DNA of 64,000 nt from assembly GCF_001625565.1 (NCBI RefSeq), contig NZ_AUXS01000025.1:1-64000 (forward strand), in the 5' to 3' direction. Position numbers and translations under genes: made by a program. The notes under the pieces were generated by a model that did no database searches, was not told where the DNA came from, and saw nothing but the letters and a program-made list of their open reading frames with translations. This document shows positions 9,837-19,110 of the stretch, in pieces. Within the stretch, counting starts at the first letter, position 1. Each line of letters opens with the position of its first letter. This stretch comes from Pseudoalteromonas luteoviolacea NCIMB 1944. GTDB taxonomy: Bacteria; Pseudomonadota; Gammaproteobacteria; Enterobacterales; Alteromonadaceae.

Positions 9837-10262
9837 CTTTCTTCCTTAATGTTTATTTTATTGATTTTTGTTGTGTTTTAAAGTGATACAAGTACTAACA
9901 TCGCCAAGTATCATTTAGGGCTTTTTGTCGCCATAAAAATATTGAGTATCCTGTCTCATTAAGAATCTTTACTAATCACAGTGGGTAAATGCCGACGTTG
10001 AGATAAAGATACGTTATTTACAGTATGTTAACTTTTGTGTCGTTTTTTATCAAGCCTAAATACTTAGTGAGCTTTTACAGTATTAATAAAAAGGTGAGAG
10101 TGCTTAATAATTTATGCGTCTATAAACGATAGTTATAACGGTTTTGATAAACGACATAAATAGAATAGGATAGTCAAATAAGTGGTTAAATTTCAGCAAT
10201 AAGTATTAAAGATACCGTTATTCTTGCCGATATGTTGTTGTACTTAATATAAGGAGATTAAG
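9837..10262. other. Intergenic region between divergent genes
   Basis: This 426-bp AT-rich spacer holds the divergent promoters of the leader-peptide gene (left) and the 429-residue protein (right). The right-hand gene has SD AAGGAG at 10251-10256. No further coding frame is seen. Confidence 0.5.
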
Positions 10263-11552
10263 ATGCAAATTAAGTCAGGGCAAAGTGTTGATTCGTTGGC
10301 TATGCGTCAACTTGCGTCAAACGCTAAAGTTTCTAAATCTGAAAGGGAAGAACTTGACGAGGTGCTGCGCAGTAGAGAGGTTGCCACAATTGAGCAAGAG
10401 CCAGATCTGATGTCATTCCCATTTCGCGCAAAGCGTTACCAAGTTATTAATTTGTCATCTCCAAACGAACCACCCCAATACCAATATGGCGAATTGACCA
10501 ACCCTCACGATATTGAAGCATTTCTGACCCATCAGGATAGGTTAAGCAAGGAACAAAGTGATATTCTTAGAACCTATATTCCCTCAAAAGATTTACTGGC
10601 TGTAATGGATAAAATGGATGACGAGACACTGACGGCGTTTGTTGATGTGTTATCCGCTTCATTTGGGTTAGACAGTCTTTTTGGTCATAACAAAGAGAAA
10701 TCACAACAGTTGATTTCATTAATGAGCGACATGTCTGAAGAACAAATTAAGGATACTGTCGATACGTTAGCACATTTGTCAGATAAAGAAATAAACGATA
10801 AACCAGACTCACCAATTCTCGCGTTTGGGTATCGTGGACCCGCTGAAATCCAGTTGCATAGCTTTTCGCAGACTGCGGATCATCGTTCTCACTTACAGCA
10901 AAGTATTCATTTTAGTAAATTGACTCACCAATACGTTGATCTACTAGCGGAAAATCGTTATTCAGAAGGAGATCTGATGTCTATTAATCAACATTTACAG
11001 GAAAGTTCGTTTGAGCAAAGCCGAGGTATAATTGATATGGCGATAAACGTCAAAAATAATGACAGGGTTTCGTTTTTGAACATGCTTGATGAAGTAGACA
11101 AAGACAGTGAAAACAACATCTTTGAATACGTAGGCAAGCAGGTAGATGTCAGTCAGTATACCGGTGCATACGAGAGCTCGTACGGAGGATATGTCTTATT
11201 TACTGAAAAAATGGCCAGTGAATCACAGCGTACGGAGCTATATAGTAATTTAATTGATTCTTATGAAAATCAAGGTGTTGGTTTGATGGAAGATGTGGTG
11301 GGACACTTGAAAGATACACCTCCCCAGATCCAATCAAACATTTGGGAAGCGTTGAACGAGACTATCGAAAACAATCCTGCCCTATTTGATAAGTCTGATT
11401 CCATTGAAAGCTGGATGAAGTTGCGACTCGGTTCTTTTCAGCGAGATTTTGAAAATAAACAGGTTGACCAAATCTATGATATCGCAGAAGAATTAGACGT
11501 TCCAAGAGATGTAGGGCAGCTTGAGTGGGTAAAATTAAGCACTTTATATTAA
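10263..11552 (+). CDS. Uncharacterised 429-aa soluble protein
   Basis: I do not recognise a family. There is no signal peptide and no membrane segment. The protein is acidic and predicted mostly helical, with Asp/Glu/Gln-rich segments (LMSDMSEEQIKDTVDTLAHLSD, ELYSNLIDSYENQGVG). Residues 95-160 contain two or three similar helical stretches (LLAVMDKMDDETLTAFVDVL and QQLISLMSDMSEEQIKDTVD). The N-terminal ~40 residues look polar and disordered, as seen in secreted effectors and in flagellar-type proteins, but nothing proves either. The SD is excellent (AAGGAGATTAAG-ATG). It is monocistronic and followed by a convergent gene. Confidence 0.6.
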   Translation: MQIKSGQSVDSLAMRQLASNAKVSKSEREELDEVLRSREVATIEQEPDLMSFPFRAKRYQVINLSSPNEPPQYQYGELTNPHDIEAFLTHQDRLSKEQSDILRTYIPSKDLLAVMDKMDDETLTAFVDVLSASFGLDSLFGHNKEKSQQLISLMSDMSEEQIKDTVDTLAHLSDKEINDKPDSPILAFGYRGPAEIQLHSFSQTADHRSHLQQSIHFSKLTHQYVDLLAENRYSEGDLMSINQHLQESSFEQSRGIIDMAINVKNNDRVSFLNMLDEVDKDSENNIFEYVGKQVDVSQYTGAYESSYGGYVLFTEKMASESQRTELYSNLIDSYENQGVGLMEDVVGHLKDTPPQIQSNIWEALNETIENNPALFDKSDSIESWMKLRLGSFQRDFENKQVDQIYDIAEELDVPRDVGQLEWVKLSTLY

Positions 11553-11690
11553 AGGGGCTAAAAAGGCTGGCAAAAAATTACTGGTCCGGTTTGGCAACTA
11601 ATTAACCAATTTACATATATGCATTTATAACAAATGGGTATGATTAAATCGGAAGACATACCGGACAAAGCAATCAGGTTAGCTCAATGA

Positions 11691-12881
11691 CTAGTCGAGG
11701 CTCAGAATAAAGATTTCATTATTTTTCCCTGTCGTAACAACCAATTGTTTTTCGTCTTCCGATAGCCTCAATGATGAAACGCCCATAAGCTGGTGGCGAT
11801 TAAATTCAGTTATATGCTGCCTAAACTTAAGCTTCCCCGTGCTCGGTGTGAAATCAAAAATGAGTATGCCTTTATCCGTTTCACCAGCAACAAAAAGGGC
11901 ATTCTGATTGTCAGAAAACGCCATACAACATGCGCCTGATAACCCCTGAGTTTGTTCATTTGTAATAACTTGATGAAGGTTAAGGTGCCCTGATGTATCT
12001 TTTTTGAATACGTTTATGGCGTTACTTTTAGATGCAGCGACAAACAAATAGTGATTGTCAGGTGTCACGATAAGTTGCTGTGGGTTGAGCATGGATTTAA
12101 CCCCGTTCTTATCATGCTGTATTGTCTGTGTGACAGCGAATTTTCCTTCTGATGTTTTAGATAGAACAGAAATTTTGCTCTGTTCAAAACCGTTGATATA
12201 CAACCAATCAGTATTTTTGGATTGGGTTATAGATGTTGGTCGGCCCCAATCGTATTTTGGAAGCAATCTACCCAACGCGCTTAATTGGCCTGTCTCACGT
12301 ACTTTAAACTCGCTCACAGAGTTACTTTGGTAGCTTGCAACATATAAGTGCTGATTATCTCGATTGAGATGCGTACCCCATGCTCCAACAAGGCCGAACA
12401 CATCCCGGTCTTTCAAGTCTTGATATGCAGTGAAAGCTTGCTTTATATCTAGGTGATCACTGACTGTTTCAATGTGATTAAATTGGCCTTTATCATCCAG
12501 CTTGAATGTTGACAGTGAACCACTGTAAAAAGCCGATACAATAGCAATGTCAGCATCTTTTAAAAAAGAAATACTAGAAGCACCTTCTAGCGATGCTGAT
12601 TTATCATGTTGTTTAGAAAAGCTCTGTGAATAAGTGAAAGCGTGATGTTTACTCGAATTAAAGATTGAGAGTGAATTACTGTCTCCGCTCACTATTAGTA
12701 GAGCATTTTCATCGGTTAACCATGCATCTCTTGGGTTGGCGACTTCAAAGTCTTGATTGTCTGCATGACGTATAACCTGTTTTAATTTTATAGAGGTTGA
12801 GTTTGCAGGAAGTTGTGTACTAGCATAAGGCTGACTAGCAAAGCTGGCAAAGCAAAAAGCCGTCAAAAACTGTAAATTCAT
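11691..12881 (-). CDS. Secreted beta-propeller protein, lactonase-like
   Basis: The product is about 396 aa and starts with a signal peptide (MNLQFLTAFCFASFASQPYAS) when the ATG at 12881 is used. The upstream extension to 12980 lacks signal character, so the shorter form is preferred, although its SD is weak. The body has repeating blade motifs (VTPDNHYLFVAASKSNAINVF, FSDNQNALFVAGETDKGILIF, LSEDEKQLVVTTGKNNEIFIL), typical of 7-bladed YncE/6-phosphogluconolactonase-like propellers. The signal peptide argues against cytoplasmic sugar metabolism. It may act in the periplasm on an unknown ligand. Confidence 0.75.
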   Translation of the reverse strand: MNLQFLTAFCFASFASQPYASTQLPANSTSIKLKQVIRHADNQDFEVANPRDAWLTDENALLIVSGDSNSLSIFNSSKHHAFTYSQSFSKQHDKSASLEGASSISFLKDADIAIVSAFYSGSLSTFKLDDKGQFNHIETVSDHLDIKQAFTAYQDLKDRDVFGLVGAWGTHLNRDNQHLYVASYQSNSVSEFKVRETGQLSALGRLLPKYDWGRPTSITQSKNTDWLYINGFEQSKISVLSKTSEGKFAVTQTIQHDKNGVKSMLNPQQLIVTPDNHYLFVAASKSNAINVFKKDTSGHLNLHQVITNEQTQGLSGACCMAFSDNQNALFVAGETDKGILIFDFTPSTGKLKFRQHITEFNRHQLMGVSSLRLSEDEKQLVVTTGKNNEIFILSLD

Positions 12882-13111
12882 ATAGTTGTATTTTCTAGAG
12901 ATTGAAACAGAGATGGGTTTAATATGAACATGTACGCGGAAGTAAATCAACTCATTATCGAGAACGGTTAATCCTAGCAATTATTTTAGTAGTCAATCAA
13001 GAATACTAAGGGAAAAGAGGCACACCATTAATCGTGCATTTTACCTTTATATAGATGAGTATTCATTTCACGACAGTTTTAAAGGTAAATATAGAGTGAG
13101 AGGTGCAATAA

Positions 13112-13738
13112 ATGGAGTTTAGTTCTATATATGTGTTTGTTTTGGCCTGTTTGGCGATTAACTTGATCCCAGGACCAGATGTTATTTATATCGTAACAAA
13201 TACCATGAGAGGAAAAGTCACAAGTGGCGTAAAGGCTGCATCGGGGCTTGGTGCCGGTTATGTTTGTCATACTATTGCGGCATGTTTGGGGTTGTCTGCT
13301 GTTATTTTAAGTTCGGCTCTGTTATTTAACATAGTAAAAATACTGGGTGCACTATATCTTGGCTACCTAGGAGTAAAATGTCTGATTTCAGTGTATAAAG
13401 GGACATCACAACTAGACTTAACACATAAAGGAACGCAAGCAAACAATATCTTTATGCAAGGTGTCATCGTCAGTGTTTTAAATCCAAAAGTTGCGTTATT
13501 TTTCCTATCTTTTTTACCTCAGTTTATCGACCCCCATAGCGAAAACGCCGCATTGCATCTATTAATTTATGGCTTGATTTTTAGCTCATTAGCAACAATT
13601 TGCAATTTAGTGTATGCAATCGCCGGGAGTTGGATGTTTAGCAGTGATAAAGCCAAGCAGTACACACAGGTGCTTGAAGGTCTTTCGGGTTTATTGCTTA
13701 TCGGGCTTGCAAGCAAAATAGTGCTTGATGATAAGTAG
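13112..13738 (+). CDS. LysE/RhtB-family amino-acid exporter
   Basis: The product is 208 aa with about six membrane segments. The N-terminal signature FVLACLAINLIPGPDVIYIVTNTMRGKVTSGVKAASGLGAG is diagnostic of the LysE/RhtB translocators (the NxxPGPD motif). Length and topology are complete for the family. These inner-membrane proteins export amino acids such as homoserine, threonine or lysine; the substrate cannot be read from sequence. The SD is GAGAGG upstream of the ATG at 13112. Confidence 0.9.
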   Translation: MEFSSIYVFVLACLAINLIPGPDVIYIVTNTMRGKVTSGVKAASGLGAGYVCHTIAACLGLSAVILSSALLFNIVKILGALYLGYLGVKCLISVYKGTSQLDLTHKGTQANNIFMQGVIVSVLNPKVALFFLSFLPQFIDPHSENAALHLLIYGLIFSSLATICNLVYAIAGSWMFSSDKAKQYTQVLEGLSGLLLIGLASKIVLDDK

Positions 13739-13818
13739 TGGCGTTTACAAATAGAAACAGAATAATGCAAGATAATATGCAATTCTTCTTTATATGTTTC
13801 AATATAAGGAAGAATAAT

Positions 13819-14403
13819 ATGAAACGCATTTTATTATGTGTTCTATCAATCGGTTTAGCAGGTTGCGGGTCATCTAGTGAAAACACAAATATAGACTCAA
13901 GCATAAAAGAGTCGGCTCAAAATAATATCAACAAAGGATATACCGAAACAATAAAGCTATCGCCTTACCGCTCGCCCTGCACAAGTGTTACGCAGCAACT
14001 GTGCTTGAGAGTGGAGGGAGATGAAGAACAGGAGTTTGAACTATTTTATGGGGACATTGAAAATTTTGACTATCGTTGGGGCACACGCTACGAACTCATA
14101 GTCGAGGTTAAGGACATTGAAAACCCCCCAGCGGATAGTAGCAGTAAGCGATATCAATTAAGCGAAATATCTTCACAACAAGAAGATTCAATCAATACTG
14201 TTTACGAATACCAAAATGTTGATTTGCTGGACAGCACCTTTGTATCGAACAATGGATCTTTTGAATTTTTGGGCCAAGTATTTGAATGCGCAAATCAGGT
14301 TGATTGTGATAAGTTGGTTGAAATCAATAATACTGCTGGGGCGGTTAATCTGACTTTTGTTTATATTGGAAATGGCCGAATAAAGCTATCGCACTGGAAT
14401 TAA
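13819..14403 (+). CDS. Putative lipoprotein, unknown function
   Basis: The product is 194 aa. The ATG at 13819 has a good SD (AAGGAAG) and starts a textbook lipoprotein signal, MKRILLCVLSIGLAGCGSSS (LAGC, Cys16). The frame is open further upstream, but no SD or signal favours that start. The mature part has two Cys pairs (SPCTSVTQQLCLRV and FECANQVDCDKL) that may be disulfide bonded. The family is not recognised. It precedes a small membrane-protein gene by 25 bp, so the two may be cotranscribed. Confidence 0.65.
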   Translation: MKRILLCVLSIGLAGCGSSSENTNIDSSIKESAQNNINKGYTETIKLSPYRSPCTSVTQQLCLRVEGDEEQEFELFYGDIENFDYRWGTRYELIVEVKDIENPPADSSSKRYQLSEISSQQEDSINTVYEYQNVDLLDSTFVSNNGSFEFLGQVFECANQVDCDKLVEINNTAGAVNLTFVYIGNGRIKLSHWN

Positions 14404-14428
14404 ATACGCTGAATATCAAGGAAAGATA

Positions 14429-14779
14429 ATGAAATATAAGAGCTTTATTCTAAGATTTTACTATTGGTTGTTAGTCGTCTTTTCTTTTCTTCTCTATGCT
14501 CCTAGCTTCGTACCTGGTGCGATGTCTGTAATTGCATACTATATGTCTATGCTTGTGCTGCTATTGTCTGTGAATACCATTAAACATGGTGGGTTTTGGT
14601 GCTTTAGATTAATAGCAGTGATTGTTGGCTTAGGCATATTTATTGTAAATGACTATTTAAGGTTGTTTTACTCTCTGCCTTCATCTACATGGATTGGAAA
14701 AATAGTTATGTATGGTGTGTTTACTTTGATAACTGCAATTGGCATTAGAAAGTGCAATCAATTCGTGAAACAAGATTAA
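14429..14779 (+). CDS. Small integral membrane protein
   Basis: The product is 116 aa with four hydrophobic segments: residues about 10-28 (YYWLLVVFSFLLYAPSFV), 32-48, 57-74 (FRLIAVIVGLGIFIVN) and 88-106 (IGKIVMYGVFTLITAIGI), with short polar loops. The SD is CAAGGAAAG. It lies 25 bp after the lipoprotein gene in the same direction. The family is not recognised and no role can be assigned. Confidence 0.6.
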   Translation: MKYKSFILRFYYWLLVVFSFLLYAPSFVPGAMSVIAYYMSMLVLLLSVNTIKHGGFWCFRLIAVIVGLGIFIVNDYLRLFYSLPSSTWIGKIVMYGVFTLITAIGIRKCNQFVKQD

Positions 14780-15436
14780 GGGCTAGGTAAATGAAACCGC
14801 TAGATGGCTAGTTGTGGCATATCCAAATGTTTGATTTAACGCGTATCTAAGAATTGCAATGTCCGCTTTAAAACGACTAATTCAGATGCTTTTATTTGGG
14901 TTGCATTGGTTGTTGTCTCATAAATACTCGATATTATTAACATCGGACGCGTTTACAATCTTAGGGGGAGAGCAGGTGGCTGCAAACCGCCGAAAAGTAT
15001 CTTATAACTACTGCGGCATAACTCAGCACTTTCTGTTAGTAATACCTCTCTTTAACAGAGACTTTGTTTTTAGAGTATGTTTACTTAATTTTAAAAACAT
15101 GGTCTCACCAACCGCATTTAACGGCTAATTGCACTTTAGCTGACTATCATTGGTTTTACTATTACCTGACAGTAATTGAACATGCTGATCTTTGAATTAA
15201 ATGCTCATTTATTTTTGGCTAGGGTGTTAGGGTTAGATCAAAATTGTGTTTTTAAGTGATGTGAGATTAAGCTAGTTAGACATTTATTTTATCAAGTTTT
15301 TGTAATTTATTTTCTATGTTACTTTATGTAATAATTCATATATTTTATAACATTCTACTCTATTTTTAATGTGTATGTTGAAATTGTTAAAATCTTTGCT
15401 TATTATTTTTTTTGATATTAACTAAAGGAAATAATA
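14780..15436. other. Intergenic region, 657 bp
   Basis: The spacer becomes very AT-rich from about 15180 to 15436, which looks like the promoter zone of the next gene. A frame at 14859-15128 (89 codons) has no SD and no recognisable protein character, and I do not call it. Confidence 0.4.
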
Positions 15437-15760
15437 ATGAAAAAGATAATCGCTTTTGCCCTTTTATGTGCTCCATTTATATCTAGTGCTAATACAGGTG
15501 CATTCTTAATAAAACATATCCAAGTAGAGCATGGGCATGTGTACATGTGGGGAGATGGAATGCAAAACCCTAAAAATTGCGATATCTCAGGAGTTGTGAA
15601 GCTTGATAAAACAAAAGAGGGCTTTGACCAGATGTACAGTTTAGCTTTGACAGCAATGGCCAGTGGTAAAAAAATAGGATTTTGGGCAAGTCATTGTGGC
15701 GCGACACCTTGGGGTGGAAAAAATACAAATACAGCGTATGCGGCTTATATTAAACAATAA
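15437..15760 (+). CDS. Small secreted protein, unknown function
   Basis: The product is 107 aa: signal MKKIIAFALLCAPFISSA, then a mature domain of about 88 residues with two Cys (NCDISG and SHCGATPWGG) likely forming one disulfide. A strong SD (AAAGGAAATAAT) and a hairpin terminator just downstream make it a well-bounded single-gene unit. The core (VYMWGDGMQNPKNCD, ALTAMASGKKIGFWASHCG) recalls short periplasmic proteins annotated only as hypothetical in Vibrio and Pseudoalteromonas. No function is inferred. Confidence 0.65.
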   Translation: MKKIIAFALLCAPFISSANTGAFLIKHIQVEHGHVYMWGDGMQNPKNCDISGVVKLDKTKEGFDQMYSLALTAMASGKKIGFWASHCGATPWGGKNTNTAYAAYIKQ

Positions 15761-15773
15761 TTATTGATAATAG

Positions 15774-15801
15774 GGGCTAGCAATAGCCCTTCATTATTTT
15801 T
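15774..15801 (+). terminator. Rho-independent terminator
   Basis: Stem GGGCTA-GCAA-TAGCCC (15774-15789) followed by TTCATTATTTTT, 13 bp after the stop of the small secreted protein gene. Confidence 0.7.
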
Positions 15802-16029
15802 AATACCAATAAATTAAGCTTTTACAGTGCGTTTTCGCTTACCTATTTGCAAAGCCTAGCTTTCCATGAACTTTTATTCTTAGCTACTTATTCTTCTCTT
15901 CTACGACTAGCCAACTCAAGAATCAAATTTTATCTTTCTAATATTAGAAGCTAGGAGGGGAAATTAACAAAGCACTGTATAAATAAACAGTTCTGTGTAT
16001 AATCGTCCCAATATTACCGAGGAAAGATT

Positions 16030-16440
16030 ATGAATTATACAGTTGAAGAACAAACTCCTACACCACAAGAATATTGTGATTTGCGGGTGACAGCAGGGCT
16101 TTCTGCTAAGTCTTTGCAGGCCGCTGAAATTGGCTTACCTAATTCATTATACGGCGTATCAATTCGTGAAGAAGGGCTGTTAATAGGAATGGGGCGAGTT
16201 GTTGGTGATGGTGCTTGTAACTTTGAAATCGTTGACGTTGCAGTCGACCCAAAGTATCAGGGGCGGGGGCTTGGCCGTGAAGTGATGACGTTTATTGACA
16301 GATATTTAGCATCAGTGGCTTTAGAAGGATCATACGTATCGATGATAGCCGATGAACCAGCGTTTTATGAAAAGCTAGGGTATCGTTTGGTTTCACCTAA
16401 AAGTCAAGGTATGACCAAAAAGTTTTATCAAAAACAATAA
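16030..16440 (+). CDS. GNAT-family N-acetyltransferase
   Basis: The product is 136 aa. The acetyl-CoA binding motif A is clear: VDVAVDPKYQGRGLGREVM (RxxGxG/A type; about residues 74-93). It is followed by a C-terminal FYEKLGYRLV segment typical of the fold. SD GAGGAAAG precedes the ATG by 5 nt. The enzyme transfers an acetyl group to an amine; the substrate is unknown. It is monocistronic. Confidence 0.88.
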   Translation: MNYTVEEQTPTPQEYCDLRVTAGLSAKSLQAAEIGLPNSLYGVSIREEGLLIGMGRVVGDGACNFEIVDVAVDPKYQGRGLGREVMTFIDRYLASVALEGSYVSMIADEPAFYEKLGYRLVSPKSQGMTKKFYQKQ

Positions 16441-16449
16441 ATTTGCGTA

Positions 16450-16471
16450 AGGGAAACGGGAAGGTTTCCCT
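16450..16471. terminator. Bidirectional hairpin between convergent genes
   Basis: AGGGAAAC and GTTTCCCT with a 6-nt loop, placed in the 42-bp space between the convergent GNAT and LysR genes. Confidence 0.65.
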
Positions 16472-16482
16472 CGAGTATTGCT

Positions 16483-17379
16483 TTAATAGGTATGGCTGCG
16501 CTTTAGCTCTTCAATAATGGCATTTGCAAGCGGGGAAGCTGAGTAGTTTTTTGCTGTTATCAATGAGACAGGAATAGTATAAGCGTATTTTTGTGGAGAT
16601 ATTGCTTTAAAGAGCCCTTTATCAACCCAATAGCTCGCGTAATGTTCCGGTAAGTAGCCAATAAAAGCACCGGAAAGGATTAAGTGAGCAATGCCCTCAT
16701 CATGGTAAGCGATAGCGCTGTTCATGTAGTTAAGTCCATCATTTCTAACTTCTTTATCTCTCATATAGTTACTAGAAACAACCTCTGCACTATTAAGTTG
16801 CTTGCTTACCTGAGAAGCCTTGCAGTCAAACAATGGATGACCCTTTGCACAGTACAAGTAGTTTTTTTCGTCATAAAGTGGAATGTACTCTAAGCCGCGT
16901 AAGTGGTGGCGACTAACTCCAAGTCCAACTAATGAGCGACCATTTATCACTGAGGTTTCAACCTCTTTTGCTTCACATACATTAATATCAAATTGAATGT
17001 TGTCACTTTGTGCTTTAAGAGAAGCGATGGCATTCGCAATACCGCATCGAGGATCACTGGCCATGGTATCAATAACTGCGATAGTGACACGCCCAGAGAG
17101 CTCGTTTTTAGAGCTGGCGACGGTAGTTGCAAAAGCTTCACATTGCTGCAAAAGTTCAAGAGATGCTTGATAAGTTACTCTGCCCGGTTCGGTTAACTCA
17201 AACCCGCCACGTCCTCGTTTACACAGTTTGATTCCGAGTCGTACTTCAAGATCTGATAGGTGGGAGCTGATGGTTGATCGCCCTATGTTGAGGCGAGACT
17301 CTGCGGCAGACAGCCCGCCAGACTCAACAATAGCAACAAAAATTCTCAGTAGACGTAAGTCAACGTCATGAACTTGCAC
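16483..17379 (-). CDS. LysR-family transcriptional regulator, likely of hut genes
   Basis: The product is 298 aa. The N-terminal winged helix (LRLLRIFVAIVESGGLSAAESRLNIGRSTISSHLSDLEVRLGIKL) is a standard LysR DNA-binding domain, and residues ~90-298 are a periplasmic-binding-like effector domain. The GTG start at 17379 has SD TTGGAG. It is divergent from hutH with 220 bp between. LysR regulators usually control the adjacent divergent gene, so hutHU is the likely target. Hut operons of many gammaproteobacteria use the GntR-type HutC instead, so this would be a different arrangement (inference). Confidence 0.85.
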   Translation of the reverse strand: MQVHDVDLRLLRIFVAIVESGGLSAAESRLNIGRSTISSHLSDLEVRLGIKLCKRGRGGFELTEPGRVTYQASLELLQQCEAFATTVASSKNELSGRVTIAVIDTMASDPRCGIANAIASLKAQSDNIQFDINVCEAKEVETSVINGRSLVGLGVSRHHLRGLEYIPLYDEKNYLYCAKGHPLFDCKASQVSKQLNSAEVVSSNYMRDKEVRNDGLNYMNSAIAYHDEGIAHLILSGAFIGYLPEHYASYWVDKGLFKAISPQKYAYTIPVSLITAKNYSASPLANAIIEELKRSHTY

Positions 17380-17471
17380 AGGTTTATCTCCAAAAAGCCG
17401 CGCATATTTACGCTTAGAAAAGGCCTTAAAACATCATTACGGCTATTGTAGAGGAATGTTCAGCAAAGTGA

Positions 17472-17509
17472 AAACTTAAAGTTTGATAAAATCGGAATGA
17501 AATACGATT
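17472..17509. promoter_or_regulatory. Candidate operator/promoter region of hutH and LysR gene
   Basis: Two symmetrical elements lie in the divergent spacer: AAACTT-A-AAGTTT (17472-17484, perfect) and AATCG-N10-CGATT (17490-17509). The second has roughly the 15-20 bp span of LysR-type T-N11-A boxes. Assignment to the divergent regulator is inference. Confidence 0.45.
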
Positions 17510-17599
17510 ATCTACAATTTATAAAACATCAATTGAGGAGTAATATTGCGTCATCAAGCACACAGTTGCTTAGGAAAAGCATATATTTAGGAGAATAAG

Positions 17600-19099
17600 A
17601 TGACGTTTAGATATGGTGTAGATCGTCTGAACCTTGATATTGTGAACGGCATAGCCGATGGCAGTATTGAAGCAGAGCTTTGTCAGGAAGCATTAGATAA
17701 AATTAACAATAGCCGTCAACGTGTAGACAAGATGGCAGCATCTGACAAAGCCGTTTATGGTATTAATACTGGTTTTGGCCCGCTGTGCGACACCCAAGTT
17801 TCCCCTGAAGAGACAAAGTTACTTCAAAAAAATCTTCTTATTACCCACGCAGTAGGTGTAGGTAACCCGATCGCAAAGTCTATTTCTAAGCTGATGCTTA
17901 TCACCAAAGTTCACGCGTTGAGCCAAGGTTTCTCGGGCATTCGTCTGGAAGTTGTTGAGCGCATGCTTAAGTTTATCGAACTCGATATTATCCCAGTTGT
18001 ACCGGAGCAGGGTTCTGTTGGTGCGTCAGGTGATTTAGCACCACTTTCACATTTATTTTTACCACTTTTAGGTGAAGGTGAGTTTTGGGTAGGTGATGAG
18101 ATCCAGCCTGCGGCGAAAGTACTTGCTGACAATAATTTAGAAGCAATGGACCTTGACTCAAAAGAAGGTTTGGCACTTATCAATGGTACACAGTTTATCT
18201 TATCTCACGCCATCACTGGTTTGACAAAGATGCGTTACCTCTTGGATCTTGCAGATGTTGCTGGTGCGATGAGCATTGAAGGTATGCAGGGCAGTGAGCA
18301 GCCGTTCCGCGAAGAGTTACATGCAATTCGTGCATTTGAAGGTAACATCGCTGTTGCAAAGCGTATGCGCCGTCTATTTAAAGACTCACAGAATATGGCA
18401 GACCACGAAGAGTGCGATCGCGTACAAGACCCATACTCACTGAGATGTATCCCACAGGTTCATGGTGCATCTCGCAATGCATTTAACCACTTAAAAGAAC
18501 TTGCTGAAACTGAAATGAACTCAGTGACAGACAACCCAATTGTGATCAGTGAAGAAGAAGCCATTTCAGGTGGTAGTTTCCATGGTCAGCCTTTGGCAAT
18601 GGTACTTGATTACGCGTCGATTGCCGCAGCTGAACTTGGTAATATTTCTGACCGCCGTTGTTATTTGCTACTAGAAGGCTTACACGGTCTACCTCGTTTG
18701 TTGACTACTTCTGGTGGTTTGAATTCAGGCATGATGATCCCGCAATATACTACAGCGGCTTTGGTTACAGAGAATAAATCACTGTGTTTCCCACCGTCTG
18801 CGGATAGTGTACCAACCTCTATGGGCCAAGAAGACCATGTGTCTATGGGTAGTATTTCAGGTCGTAAATTTAATCAAATCTTAGGCAACTTAGAAAAAAT
18901 CTTCGCGATTGAATTGATGTATGCTGCGCAAGCTGTTGATTTTAGACGTCCAAATACGTGTTCAGATATTATTGAACAAAATCATGCATTGATCCGTACA
19001 AAGGTCGCGAAGCTTGAAGAAGACAGACTACTTAAACCAGACATTGATGCTATGGTTGAGTTTGTTAAGTCACAAGCATTTACGGTTACAGTGAACTAA
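17600..19099 (+). CDS. hutH: Histidine ammonia-lyase
   Basis: The product is 499 aa, full length for the family (about 500-510). It catalyses the first step of histidine degradation, L-histidine to trans-urocanate plus ammonia, in the cytoplasm. The MIO-forming Ala-Ser-Gly lies in GSVGASGDLAPLSHL (about residues 138-152). Other family blocks are YGINTGFGPL, ALINGTQFILSHA, QDPYSLRCIPQVHGASR and the TDNPIV motif. SD TTAGGAGAATAAG before the ATG. It is followed by hutU after 11 bp in the same operon. Confidence 0.97.
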   Translation: MTFRYGVDRLNLDIVNGIADGSIEAELCQEALDKINNSRQRVDKMAASDKAVYGINTGFGPLCDTQVSPEETKLLQKNLLITHAVGVGNPIAKSISKLMLITKVHALSQGFSGIRLEVVERMLKFIELDIIPVVPEQGSVGASGDLAPLSHLFLPLLGEGEFWVGDEIQPAAKVLADNNLEAMDLDSKEGLALINGTQFILSHAITGLTKMRYLLDLADVAGAMSIEGMQGSEQPFREELHAIRAFEGNIAVAKRMRRLFKDSQNMADHEECDRVQDPYSLRCIPQVHGASRNAFNHLKELAETEMNSVTDNPIVISEEEAISGGSFHGQPLAMVLDYASIAAAELGNISDRRCYLLLEGLHGLPRLLTTSGGLNSGMMIPQYTTAALVTENKSLCFPPSADSVPTSMGQEDHVSMGSISGRKFNQILGNLEKIFAIELMYAAQAVDFRRPNTCSDIIEQNHALIRTKVAKLEEDRLLKPDIDAMVEFVKSQAFTVTVN

Positions 19100-19110
19100 G
19101 GAAATCCGAG

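Noticed and set aside
14859-15128. 89-codon + strand frame
   Set aside because: No SD, no recognisable domain, and composition of translated spacer DNA.
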